Positions 10,694-21,640 of a stretch of 51,396 bases of DNA are shown here, in pieces (within the stretch, counting starts at the first letter, position 1; every line of letters begins with the position of its first letter). Both the position numbers and the translations under genes were made by a program. The notes below the pieces were generated by a model, which did not search any database, was not told the DNA's origin, and was given only the letters and a program-made list of their open reading frames with translations. Origin of the DNA: Termitomyces sp. T153 (lineage: Eukaryota; Basidiomycota; Agaricomycetes; Agaricales; Lyophyllaceae); the NCBI GenBank assembly GCA_018296165.2, contig JACKQL020000206.1, positions 1 through 51,396 of the forward strand, read 5' to 3'.

Positions 10694-11912
10694 ATGGGAT
10701 CCACACTCCCTGCTACTCCCACAACTATGCCAACTGTATCCAACACATCTCTCATGTCAATTGTTCTGGTGTCTGATGCTGCCTACCCACAAATTAGTCT
10801 TGCTAAACTTAATGCCCACTGGCCAGCCTTGGAAATGCCATTTGATCATGCCATGGGCAAATTCACAAAGTGGTCCATGAAACTCAAAATATTTCTCTGG
10901 CAAACTGGCCTAGACAGATATATCTTTGCCCCTGAGAAGCAACCAGACCATCTTATCAGGCAACCCAATCCAAACACAAAACCTACTTTGTATGTCAATT
11001 GGCTTGACCTGATCATTGGTGTTATCTGCACTGCCATGTCTGAGGCCAAACAAGAAGGATTGGTCACAGATGGGAGTACCAAGAAATGCTATCACATGTT
11101 GAAATTGAGAACACACTATGAGGAACCTGTAAAGCAGGTCACATTGATCTGCAAAGTTCTTTCAATGTATGCTCCTGTCTGTAAGCCCATTGGGATTACT
11201 GCCTGTAAGGTCTGCAAATCAATCAACTGCACATCTGCAATCAGAGTCATCAACAAGGATCTACTCAAGTGCATTGCCTTACTCAACTGTATCAACAAGT
11301 CTTTTGAATCAGTACAGACTCGGGTTTCATGTGGCCTTACTGACTCAACAAAGGGGAAAAAGTATATCTCCACAGATATTTAAAAGTTATTTCAGACCAT
11401 AAATAGCCTCACCAATCTCTCAAAATCATCCACTGATACTGCTCTCATTGTGAAGTCCTCAACTTAAAACCACCACCATGGTCCTGGTTTTCTCTGCTGC
11501 AAACTACTATAAAGTTGGCCATCAATGTCATGGACACACCAAGCAATGGTGCATCAGGCCTGGTGGGGGAATGGTTGGCAAGACCATAGAGGAATCAAAG
11601 GCCACATCCAAGGCTGTGCAAGGAGGAGGGAAAACAGCAACAGGAGGAGGTACTAAGGCACCTACAGGATCAAGTGGTAATACAAAGATAAGTATAGTGG
11701 TCAAAGGTCTGGATGAACAGGCCTATCTTGTCAGCACCACTCACCTTCAAAAAATCCAGATTGAAACTGCCAAGAATGTCATTACAGAATTTGCTGGCAT
11801 TGCCTCCACCACCCCTAATAACTTGACTGACTTCTTCGAATATCAAGGATTTATGGCCATGGAGGATGATGTCAACCATTTTGGCAACAAACTAAGGATA
11901 TCAATTGGCTAG
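10694..11912 (+). pseudogene. Copia gag remnant
   Basis: The frame from 10694 (MGSTLPATPTTMPT) has the UBN2-like gag pattern: LNAHWPALEMPFDHAMGK, FTKWSMKLKIFLWQTGLD, then YVNWLDLIIGVICTAMSE. It stops at 11383. A second block (11478-11912) has a zinc-knuckle-like sequence (YYKVGHQCHGHTKQWCIRPG) followed by GGGMVGKTIEESKA and a Ser/Thr/Gly-rich tail. In the Copia gag family these steps form the capsid and nucleocapsid. The first cysteine pair of the knuckle is lost. Confidence 0.75.
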
Positions 11913-11989
11913 AACAACAATGCTCTCTGTGACTCCAAAACCATTCTTGCCACTACTGTAATTACACCACTCAATCAAGCTAAACAAAC

Positions 11990-13018
11990 AACACTGGTGT
12001 CCCTCAATGAAAAACCATTTTACTTGGATTCAGGCACAACCATCCACATCTCCCCCTGCAGGTTTGACTTTGTAACACTACAGGCAATACCACCCTGTGC
12101 TATAAGGGAATTGGTGGCTCATTGATCATGGCCATTGGAGTAGGGAGAATTCAACTTCACATTTGAAACCAAGCTGAAATTGTGCTCAAAAACACACTTG
12201 ACATTCCTACTTGTCACTGGTATGAATGTGTCCATCACATTCAACAATACTGGCATTACTATCCTTGACAGCAGCTCCTATGCATGTGCAATCATGTATC
12301 AGAAATAGATACATCATGGATTTAGTCAACAACTATACCACTATGGCATGGTCCATTCCCCTGGAGTCTAAGAGTGATGTGTTCTCAGCCCTGCAAACTT
12401 AAGGAAAGGCAAGAGAACTGGAGACTAATAAACATGTTGGCATTTACCATACAGGTAATGATGGCAAACTCAAGAATCATCAGATGAGGGACTGGCTTGC
12501 ATCTATCAGCTCTAGACAACAGTTTGGAGTCAGCACATGGAACACGTTGAATGCATGCACAGAATGCTACAAGGCAAGGCACAGACTATGAGACTTGCTT
12601 GTGTCAAAATGTGTCAAATCAATGTGGGACAAATTCTATCTGACAGCCACACATCTACATGAGAAGACACCAACAAAATCACTAAAGGGGAAAACCCCAT
12701 TTGAACTCTAGTATGAGCATATCTCAGACTTGAAATAGGATGTTGAGCATTCACAACCCAAAGCTCAATGCATGAGGGATTGAATGTATATTGATTGGGT
12801 ATGGGGCAAATTCTAAAACCTACCAATGTTACATCCCACAAACTGAGAAGATCTACAAGTCTTATCATGTAGGATTTCTCAAATGGCATGAGGGACATCC
12901 AATTGAGTTCAAAACAACTGAACCTGCCCCAACTATGAATGATCACCCAAATAGAAAGCCAGTCAACAAGCATGTGCACAATTATAGGAGAGGACAATGA
13001 CAAAAGCAAATTAGCCAA
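11990..13018 (+). pseudogene. Copia protease and integrase remnants
   Basis: KPFYLDSGTTIHISPCRF (near 12017-12066) is the aspartic protease active site, DSGT for the usual DSGA. About 12310-12720 reads as the integrase zinc region and core remnants (YHTGNDGKLKNHQMRDWLA; LNACTECYKARHRL; HEKTPTKSLKGKTPFEL). About 12790-13000 matches the region after the integrase (VLIGYGANSKTYQCYIP). Many stops are present. Nothing downstream resembles reverse transcriptase. Confidence 0.65.
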
Positions 13019-13033
13019 ATGACTAATCCTGCA

Positions 13034-13076
13034 TATACAGTGGCTTAAAAAACTGTCTCAAATGTTTTATACCTTT
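13034..13076 (+). repeat. Possible Tc1/mariner terminal sequence fragment
   Basis: TATACAGTGGCTTAAAAAAC followed by ATACCTTTTGAAAG resembles the TA-CAGTGGC... terminal repeats of Tc1/mariner transposons. No inverted partner or transposase was seen within the next few hundred bases, so this would be a fragment. Confidence 0.3.
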
Positions 13077-13700
13077 TGAAAGATGACATTGGCATGAAGG
13101 ATGGGAAGTACTTAAAATTCTGGTTAAATCATGTAAAATACTATAGCATCATAGCTGCAAATTGCCTTTGGGTTTATGTAATTTGAATCAGAACCAATGG
13201 AGTAATGAACATTTTAAAATATTGACTTTTTGTGACAATTTGTTGAGCCTCTTTAACTTTGCATGTTTATCCCTATTTTAGTCAGAAATAAAGAGTAAGT
13301 ATGTGGAGTATCAACAGAGTCATGGATAAGTGCCAGGAAATAGAAAAGATTGGGAAACTATACAGAACTATGGTAATATTGAGACTAGCCTACTAACTGT
13401 AGTGAAATGGTATTTATAGGAGTGCTTTTGGGAGGTCTTGGAGCTGGGAATGGGTTACAGATATAGTTACAGGTCTGGGACATGTTCCAAGACCTGAACT
13501 GGAGTGGCAGTGCCAAGACAGGGTTTGGTGGCACTGCCAGGGGTCTTGGGCAGATGCAGGGCAAGTGTAGGGTGAGTGTGGGAGTCCTGTGGAAGAAATC
13601 TAGAGGTTCTGACTTAATGAGAAAGGGTCTTGATGCAGTATTGATGGACTGATGGCAGGGCTGATAGCAGAAATGATGGGATGGTGGGGCTGATGGCAGA
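13077..13700 (+). other. AT-rich stretch without recognised genes
   Basis: No coding signal is visible. From 13400 the sequence turns G-rich, with repeated GCTGATGGCAG-like units (13640-13710), and may be the decayed 3' end (LTR side) of element E. No LTR end could be fixed. Confidence 0.3.
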
Positions 13701-13809
13701 AGTGATGGTAGAGTCAAGAATCTTGGGAGCCTCTACTTGTGAATGGTGTATTGAAAACACTCCCATGAGTCCCTGTTGAAGTTTTGGGGTGTTTGCTAAC
13801 CCTATTGAG

Positions 13810-15454
13810 TGTAAAATTTGTATGCTTCACAAAGATGTTTGCACTTTCTCTCTCCTGGAGCTGGGCTCTCAATGGGCCTGCAATGTATGTGATGAGTGCA
13901 ATGACCAGCACTTGCAATGCTTGTTTTGCATAGAGTGGGAGAGGGAGTTTTCTCAAAGGCAAGAATTACAGGCAGGGAGTTCAGGTGCAGTTTAGGGGTT
14001 GGGATAAGAGTGGGATCAGGGCCAGGGTAGTCTCAGGTCAGGGGTTGTTGCTCTACAGGCCCAGGTTAAGGTGGTCATTACTCATTGGACATTGGATTGG
14101 ACCATGGCCCCTTGTTCACCTTGGAGTTTGTGTCAGACAGAGGTCAGGAAGGAGGACAATAAGCTAGCAAGGAACAATTTGCCTGTCCCCATGCCCATAG
14201 ACAAAAGCAAGGAGCATGAAGTTCCTCTCTTCATTCCTAAGAGTTCCTTGGAAATGTTCAACATGGAGTCTGAGGAGTTTCCTTTGCATTATCTGTGGTT
14301 CAAGTTGGAGGAGGAGGAGCCCAGTGGTTCTGAGTTTGCAGAGGCAAACAAGGAGAAGCATTGTGCTGAGTTGCCAAGTGGTCTTAATCATGCCTAGATG
14401 GTGCCACTGTCCTTGCCTTTTACTCAGGCATTCTTGCATCTGACTGGTTTCCCCCTAGCCTTCAGCCCATTGCCTAAGAATGCCCAGCTCCATCAGCAAT
14501 CAGAGCTAGTCCAAGGGCAGGTGTCCCAGCTCCAAGATGAAAACAAGCAGCTCTTGCTGCACCATTCTGAGCTGGTCCATGAGTTACAGGTGCATGACAA
14601 GTTGGTCTGGGAGTTGGAGGAGGCCATAGTGAGTTAAGGAGAGCAGTTGGCAGAGTGCCAGCAGCAGTTTTATGTACAGTCATTGGAGGTAATCTGGTGG
14701 TGTACCCTGGCAGAAGAGTGGCAGCACAAGATGCAGGCATGGTTGACAAACCTCCAGGAGGTGGGTGTGCAGGCAGTTTCAGTGGCCTAGGGTGGTGGAG
14801 TTCAGGTGGTGGGGCCCATTGATCAGGTTAAGGGCAGTTTGCAGAGTGACATGGTGCAAGAGTGTATGCAAGACAAGGGTTCACTGGGATGGCAAGGCAA
14901 CTCATAATAGTTGGAGGACCAGCAAAAGTAGCCCATCAGCAGGAGTGGCTGATCACCCATGTATTGGAGCTCCAAGTCCAGTCCCATAGTGAGCAATCAT
15001 TGTGCTTTTCTCATATTGGAGAGTACTGATTGGGGTAGAGTGGTTCTGGCATTATTGGACCCTCCTGGATGGGGTTGCATCTGTGGGTTTGTTTGTTCAG
15101 AATGGGCTCCAGTCAATTTTCCTGCAATACTATCTTTCCAGGCAGGTGAGGGCAGGCTTGGACCAGCTTAACCAAGTGGAAGAGAGCCACCAGGCCCTGT
15201 CATTCTCTCAGAATGCTCACTTGAAGCAGCAGGCATCCAATGTGATTGAGCCATTGCCTATCCAGGTAGAGGCATTGATGTAGCTGTGCAAAGAGATGTC
15301 TCATTTGTTCAGTTGCAGTTGAAAACAGCAGGCACCTTTGCCAAGTTCAGTTGATGTATTGGTGTTGTGGGCTGGCTCAAAGGTGATCAACTTGACAGAG
15401 GACCAATCAGAAGCAGAGGAGCAACAGAAGCAGTCAAGCTCGGACTCATTCTGA
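13810..15454 (+). pseudogene. Antisense six-cysteine / coiled-coil gene, copy in element E
   Basis: The cluster at 13810-13920 reads CKICMLHKDVC, 15 residues, CDECNDQHLQC: spacing identical to the copies at 26217 and 28766. Downstream, with stops and frame changes, come an acidic region (14160-14400), a coiled coil near 14480-14630 (LVQGQVSQLQDENKQLLLHH; ELVHELQVHDKLVWELEEA), and a decayed C-terminal domain near 15040-15110 (HYWTLLDGVASVGLFVQNGL) aligning with REHRVLLDGASAAFASIQDG of element A. It lies downstream of the integrase/chromodomain on the opposite strand, as in element C. It is dead, but the cysteines survive. Function is unknown. Confidence 0.65.
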
Positions 15455-15549
15455 AAGTATTATAGCAGCTTCCTACCCTGTACATATACTCTTTCTTGAT
15501 GCAACATTGATATCTTTCCTACAGTCTCAGCTGCTTGTTGCAAACTGGG

Positions 15550-15830
15550 GGTTATGTGGGGGAGTGAGGCATTGAGGGTGCATCAGAAACATTGGAAGTG
15601 CTGGAGGTGTTGGGGCAGGTGATGGTATTGAGGCACTAGGAAAATTGGGGTGTGTTGGGAGTGCCAGAATTAGTGATGGCATTAGGGTGCTGGGGCCTTG
15701 GGGATACTAGGCTGGTGATGGTATCAGGATGTTGGGGGTGTCAGGGAAGTGATGGCATCAGGAGTGTTGGAGGATTTGGAGGGGGCTATCAGAGATGCCT
15801 GGAGGGGTGATGGCATTGTTGAGGCATGGG
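15550..15830 (+). repeat. Degenerate minisatellite
   Basis: Units of roughly 30-60 bp built on GGTGATGGCATCAGG-like and GGTGTTGGGG-like motifs recur about six times with variation. This is probably decayed non-coding sequence between the antisense gene and the following transposon end. Confidence 0.4.
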
Positions 15831-16129
15831 GGTAGATAAGATAGGGCAGGGCTCAGGAGGCAAATCAGAGGGTTTGAAGGAAGAAGAAATAGCATTGTGA
15901 GGGTTGGCTCAGAGCTCTGGGGGCTGAAAGAGTGGTAGTAGTAGAGGTAGTTAGTGAGTAAATAGGTAATGTATGGGGGCTTGCAGCATCAGAGCAGAGT
16001 AGAGTGCAAAAGAAAAAAGGAGAAAAAGAAAAATGGGAGGGGGGTACATACAAGCAGAAGTTGAATCCCTCATAAATCTAAGGGATGGGAGCTAAGCCCA
16101 CTATTGTCCTTGTAGGTCAGGGGATCAGA

Positions 16130-18006
16130 GATCCCAGGGCTTGCAAGGGAAGAACCTGTGAAAGTCCTGGAGAGTGTTCAGAGCTCCTCCAAGATTGTCA
16201 AGGGGTTCCCATGTATTGTCTTCTAGGCTGTATCCTACTCACCAGACTGGATAATGCACCTTCCCTTGGTGGAGCCTGAAATTGAGGATCTTGTCAACTT
16301 TGTATTGGTCCTCTCCAATAGTCTCCACTGAAGGGGGAGGTTTGATCTTGTGTTTGTGGAAGGTGTCTGGAAAGTGTTGTTTGAGGAGTTGGACATGCAA
16401 AATGGGGTGGAGTCCCTTCATTTCCAGAGGAAGCTAGAGCTCATAGGCATGTAAAGAGACCTTTCAGAAAATTATGAATGGGCCTAGGTGCTTGTAGTTG
16501 AGTTTGATCAAGGGTTGCCAGATCTTGATGTGCCATTGGTCCAGCCAGACCAGAGAGCCTATGGGCCAGTCCAGGATAGGGTTCTACTTGGATTTGGCAT
16601 GTTCCCAGTAGGCTTTGTTGGCAATGTTGATTTTCTGGCAGAGATTCTCCTGGAGTGTTCAGAGATTGTAAGCAACTTTGTGGGCAGCATGGGAGGGAAT
16701 ATTGCAGAGGGTGATGGAGAGACAGGAGTTGTATCCTTTGTTTGTAAAGAACAGAGAGACTCTAGTGGTGGAGTGGGATGAATTATTGTATGTGAACTTG
16801 GAAATGGAGAGCTCAGCACACCAGTTGTTCTGGAGGTAGTTTACATAGATTTAGAGGTATTGCTCCAAGGACTGGTTGGTGTGCTTGGTCTGCCTGTCAG
16901 TTTTGGAGTGATAAGCAGTGGAGAGATTGAATCAGATGTTGAGGGCTCAACAAGGGGACTGCTAGAACTTAGAGACAAAAAGGGCACCTCAGCTGGAGAT
17001 GATGTTGTTAGGGAGCCCATGCTTTGTAAAGATGTGGGTAACAAATAGGCAGGCAAATTCTGGTGCATTGTTGGTTGTGTGGCAAGGAATAAAGACTGCC
17101 TGCTTTGTGAGGTGGAAAATGACTACTAGGATGGCATTCTATCCATCAGAGTCCAGGAGTTTAATGATGTAGTCCATGGAGATTGAAGACCAGGGTCTCT
17201 GTTTAATGGGGAGGGCAAAAAGGGTTGGTGGCAAGGGGCTTTAGCACACAGGCAAGATTTGCAGGAGCAGATATACTGAGTGACATCCCTCTTGAGACCT
17301 GGCCAGAAATACATATAATTTGCAGAGTTTTGCAGATTCCAGGGTGCCCTCAGAGTTTTTGGTTATAGTGCCATTGGAAGACATCTAGGCATAGTTGAGG
17401 CAGGTCTGGTACATATATCAGGCTGTGGCAAAGCAGAAGGGGGTTGTTGAGAGAGAGGGTAAAGGGATGTGGGGTCTCCTTGGAGTCAGTCAGGGCTGTT
17501 GGGTTGGAGCTAGGAGAAGGTGTAGGCTGGTTTGCAGGATTACAGGAGTCATTATTTTTAAAGTATTCATTCTTTGGGGTGCTTTGGATCTACTTGAGGA
17601 GTCCTTCTTTGTCAAGGAGCAGGGCAGAGTGGAGGTGTTCTGGAAAAATCATGACTTGTTTTTTCAGAGTGTTCCATTCTCCTTCAAAAGTCTTCTGAGG
17701 GTACACATTGTATTTTCAAGTGAGGGCATCAGGTTTTGCTTCAAAACATCTAGGGTGGTAGCAGATGATGAAGTCATATTCAGAGAGGGTTTTGGACCAC
17801 TGGGCCTAGTGGCAGCTGAGTTGCTTTGTTGTAGTGAAGTACTGCAGATTTTTGTGGTTGGAATAGACTTGGATTTGGTGTCATGCACTCTTGAAGTATG
17901 TGTGCCACTGCTTGGAAGCCTTAACAATGGCCAGGAGTTCCTTGTTGTAAATATTGTAGTTGAGTTCTATGGCAATTATTGAGCATGTGTAGAAGGCAAT
18001 GGGTCA
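16130..18006 (-). pseudogene. Element E RNase H, integrase and chromodomain
   Basis: On the minus strand the RNase H tail starts at 18006 (IAFYT, then ELNYNIYNKELLAIVKA), continues through HQIQVYSNHKNLQYFTTTKQ, and reaches the integrase zinc region (GHPGICKTLQ). The integrase core follows (WSSISMDYIIKLLDSDG; FTKHGLPNNIISS; LSTAYHSKTDRQTKHTNQSL). The chromodomain-type end is EDQYKVDKILNFRLHQGKV then EDNTWEPLDNL. Stops and frame changes are frequent. In the DDE triad the first Asp remains (MDYI) while the second lies in an altered block (IISS for IVSD). This is a dead copy. Confidence 0.75.
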
Positions 18007-19345
18007 GAGGTCCTTTGATTCTGGGTCCTCCCTCCTAAACTCCAGATGCCTCCACCCAAACCCAAGAGTCTACCAGAGTCCTCAGAGCTGCACACCACCA
18101 AGATCATTGATGCTGCTCTCTTTGCATGACTGATCTGGGACAGAGTACAGGCATACAAGCTCCACATCTTGCCTGCAGAGCTGTGGATAGGCATGGGGGC
18201 CTCAGAGCCAGAAAATGCCACCATGCCCATAGAGAAGTCAGAGAAACAAATCCTTACAGAAGTTGTTCTCCCAGAATACCATGAATTTGCTAATGTGTTC
18301 TCTAAAGGCAGCACCCAAGAATTCTCCCTCCCTATTGACCCTGTGACAATGAGATCAACCTGGAGGACAGAGCCTTGCCACCCTTTGGAAAAGTCTACAA
18401 CATGTTGGAAACTGAGCTTCAAGCACTCAAGGAGTACATCAACAAAATGCTTAGAAAAGGCTTTATATGACCCTCCACTGACCCTCCACCTCCCCTGCTG
18501 AAGCCCTAGTTCTCTTTGCAATGTAAGAAGGCAGTTATTTAAGGCTATGTGTTAACTATGAGGTTATGTGTCAACTACTAAGGACTCAACCAGTTCACTA
18601 AGGAGAATTGATACCCCTTCCTCATTGGAGACCTAGTCAACTGTTTACAAAGCATAAAAATCTACATGAAGATTGACTTTCAGTCAGGATACAACAACAT
18701 CTGCATTGCTCTGGGTCACAAATGGAAAATGGCCTTCTGGACACACTATGGCCTCTTTGAATACCTTGTAATGCCCTTTGGAATGACAAACTTCCCCACT
18801 ACCTTCCAATACTTCATAAATAACATCATCCACAATATGAACAACATATTTGTCATTGTATACTTGAACAACATCCTAATCTCCTTAAACTCCCTGGAGG
18901 AGCACTGAAGGTATGTCTGGCACATCTTGGAACAACTCTGGCAGTACCACCTACATGCCAAGCTGGAGAAGTTTTCATTACACACCACTAAAGTGGAGTA
19001 TCTTGGCATCATCATATCCCTGGACAGAGTTTGCATGGATCCAAAGGAGGTTGAAGCCATTACCACCTGGCCCTGACCCTAGAACTTGAAGGAGCTCCAG
19101 TCCTTTTTCAGATTTGCCAACTTCTATTGATTGTTTATCAACAACTACTCTGGCATCACCAAACAACTCACCTGCCTAACCCAGAAGGATGCCCCCTAGG
19201 TCTTGAGCTTTGAATACCAAAGCATCTTCAACCTCCTCAAATGAATTTTCACCACAGCACCCATCCTGAAACACTACAACCCAGACCTCCTCCTCATCCT
19301 CAAATGCAACACTTTGGACTATGCCCTCACTGGGATCCTGTTTTA
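18007..19345 (+). pseudogene. Element E reverse-transcriptase block, inverted in place
   Basis: This plus-strand block begins with the protease-RT linker (TTKIIDAALFA; KQILTEVVLPEYHEFANVFS) and runs through MKIDFQSGYNNICIALGHKW, GLFEYLVMPFGMTN, VIVYLNNILI and VEYLGIIISLDRVCMDPKEV to the start of RNase H (DYALTGIL). Both ends abut minus-strand parts of the same polyprotein: RNase H on the left continues at DLRP-AFYT, and the protease linker lies on the right. So the segment sits in its proper position but reversed. The catalytic box reads YLNN (18861-18872). Stops are present. Confidence 0.75.
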
Positions 19346-21178
19346 GATGGTGTTAGGGTCCACAATACCTGTTCTGGAGGATGTTTAGGGGGAAGAAGTT
19401 AAAGGGGGATGGGGTTTGGAGTCATGTAAAAACTTGCAGAGTGGGGGAGGGGGTTTTGGGGCAATGGTTGATTTGCAGAGAAAGGAGGCTTTTGGGACAA
19501 TGGTCAGTTTTTTGGGAAGAGGAAATTTTAGGACAATGATTGGTTGGTGGGGGGAGGAGCTTGTGGTTCCAGGGAGTTGTTATACTATTCTCCCCTTCAA
19601 GGTCCCTTAAGAGTGGTTGGTGGTGAGAGAAGGTGTTTGCTGAGAGGGGGGGTTGGTCTGGGTCTTCTTCTTTGACAGAGGGGGTGTGGCAGGACCAGAG
19701 CAAGATTCCTGCTGCCAGGTGAGTATTCCCTATCATGAAGGACAACATGGTCATGGTCTTTTAATCTATGTCAGAGTTGGCTTCATGCAGCCATGCTAGC
19801 CTTAGGATCAGTGGGTTGGATCAATGGAATTGTGTCATCATTAGGTTGACTGGAAATTTGCAGTTGTTGGACAGGGAGATTGTATTAACATGGTGGTGGG
19901 AGATGAGGCTGGAGGTGTTGAGTTTCTTTTGAAGAGTTGGAGTTTGACTGGATCACTTAGTTTCTTTCTGCAAAGTTTCAAGTCCATTGCAGCAAAAGTT
20001 CTGGTGGCACCACCAACAATAAGGGTAGTGTAGGTCTTACCTGTTGACCAGAACATGACATTGACTATGAAGGACTTGGAGGAGTTTGAGTGGAGGCTTT
20101 CCAGATTGGTCACATGCAAGGAGAGAGTGTTCAAAGAGGGTAATTGAAAGGGAATGGGGGGGCTATTGGAATTTGGAGTATGTTAGAGGGTCATGGTCAG
20201 GAGGTGCCAATTGATCTGGAGATTAGTGTCTTGTAACCAGGGCATTCCAAGAACAATGGTTACAGCATTGTGTAACTTGGTAGCAAGCATCCAGAGTTCC
20301 TGTTGAGTCCTGTTTACAAAAGTCAGGAGAACAAAGGAGTAGTGAATAATGCTCCCTGCAGAGGAGGACTCACCATTGAACAACCAAAGTGGGATTGGGG
20401 TGAAAAGTTGGATCAAGGGGAGAAAAGAGCATTGTGCCCACACTTGGTCCATGAAGTTATTGGTCATGCTGCTGTCTACCAGAGTTTCTATAAGAAAGAA
20501 GGGGTTGGAATAAGAGAAGAGGGTGGTTTGGAGGAGGAAGGATTGGGAGGAGCCAGAGGAAATATAAGCTGTGTGGGTGTTCAGGGTGGGGGCCAATGCA
20601 TGAAGTAGTGTAACTAGGGCAGAGAAGACATCAGAGCTGATTCCACAATTCAGTGCATCTTCAGGCTCTAAATTGCCAGATTGTTTTCCAGATTGTTTTC
20701 TGCAAACTGGAACTCTATTCATTTCTGTTAATTGTGCAGACTATATGGCCCAGTGTGTTCTGTTTAGGGCACTCCTGCACAACGTGTCCTGGCTTGCCAT
20801 ACAATAGGCACAGGCCAGCCTAGTGCTGTTGTTCCTTCATAGCCTTGGAGATAGTAATCTACAGATGCCCAGTGTTGCAGGTTTGGGCAGCTTGAAACTG
20901 TTTGTCACCAGATTCTTGCTAGGGCTTTTTCCATCCTCCTGCTTGGTCTCAAAAGCTTCTTCTTGCTCAGGAGCTAATTTTAGGAGTGCCAAGAGGACAA
21001 CTTGTAGTTGAGGAGGGTCTGCAGGAGGCACTTCCAGCATTGGTGGGGTAAGGAGTATGAGTCTGCTAGCCAGGGCTTTAAGTATTGCCAGGTTTGCAAG
21101 CAGAGCTGAGTCTAGGGGGGTCCTTCCAGTAGCACTGATCAATTTAGGTACTTGTAATGTTTCCATTATGGTTTGCAC
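19346..21178 (-). pseudogene. Element E gag tail and duplicated retropepsin
   Basis: On the minus strand, 21178-20837 is a gag-like piece rich in Leu/Ala/Pro. Then 20722-20183 has the first protease-like domain (IETLVDSSMTNNFMDQ; AVTIVLGMPWLQDTNLQINW). The region 20134-19750 has the second (TYTTLIVGGATRTF for the usual TLVDSGAS; PLILRLAWLHEANSDID). The first active site has DSS for DSG, and the second has lost the Asp. The same two-domain order is present intact in element C. After it, 19750-19346 is a Pro/His/Ser-rich linker ending at the inversion junction. Confidence 0.65.
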
Positions 21179-21259
21179 AGCTTACAATTCACACTCTGTA
21201 AGTCAAAACCAGTTGTTAGGTCTGTCTACAAAGTATGAAGTAAGCTGCTGCCTTACATA

Positions 21260-21640
21260 AGTAATTGTATTGTACTTTTAGGGATAGTGTTACATGATGC
21301 TATCTGTATAATTAAATAATAATAGAACTAATATAGCAAGGTAGTGCAAGTAATGGGTGCTCCATTACATGCCTTCCTTTTGAGTCTGTTAATGGACTCA
21401 CTTCCAAAGACAAATGAAGTAAATGAAAGAGAAGGGGTGGGATACAGCATCCCACCCAATAGTGTGCACCAGAATTTGGGTACAAATTCCTATGTTTATC
21501 TGTAGTAGAATCAACAATTCTACATGGACAGAATACATCTCAGCATGCTGTCCAACTGTGCTGAGTGAGAAATGTGGGCTACTAGGGCCCATGTGTATTG
21601 GTCATGTTTATGTGAGCTTCAAAAGTAGCTCACCCAGCTC
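21260..21640. other. AT-rich stretch without genes, possible LTR remnant of element D
   Basis: No coding signal is visible. GTAATGGGTGCTCCATTAC (21349-21367) is a near-perfect inverted repeat with a short loop. The position just beyond the last D-element open frame suits a decayed 3' LTR, but no partner copy was found to the right of 48150. Confidence 0.3.

Larger units (their letters stand above)
10481..13018 (+). mobile_element. Copia-type LTR retrotransposon remnant
   Basis: The order gag, zinc knuckle, aspartic protease, integrase remnants on the plus strand is that of Ty1/copia. Reverse transcriptase and RNase H are not visible, so the element is internally truncated as well as decayed. 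CpG is nearly absent. Clear LTRs were not found, and the limits are approximate. Confidence 0.75.
13700..21200 (-). mobile_element. Element E: decayed chromodomain Ty3/gypsy retrotransposon with inverted RT block
   Basis: On the minus strand the order is gag-like region (21178-20760), two protease domains (20722-19750), [an RT block on the opposite strand, 18007-19345], RNase H, integrase and chromodomain (18006-16130). An antisense gene then follows on the plus strand (13810-15454). Order and sequence match element C, so it is the same chromovirus lineage. It has lost nearly all CpG and has many stops. LTR boundaries were not found. Confidence 0.75.

Noticed and set aside
21349..21367. Inverted repeat GTAATGG...CCATTAC as a terminator or MITE end
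   Set aside because: It is isolated, in a non-coding AT-rich stretch of an old element, with no flanking duplication or partner.
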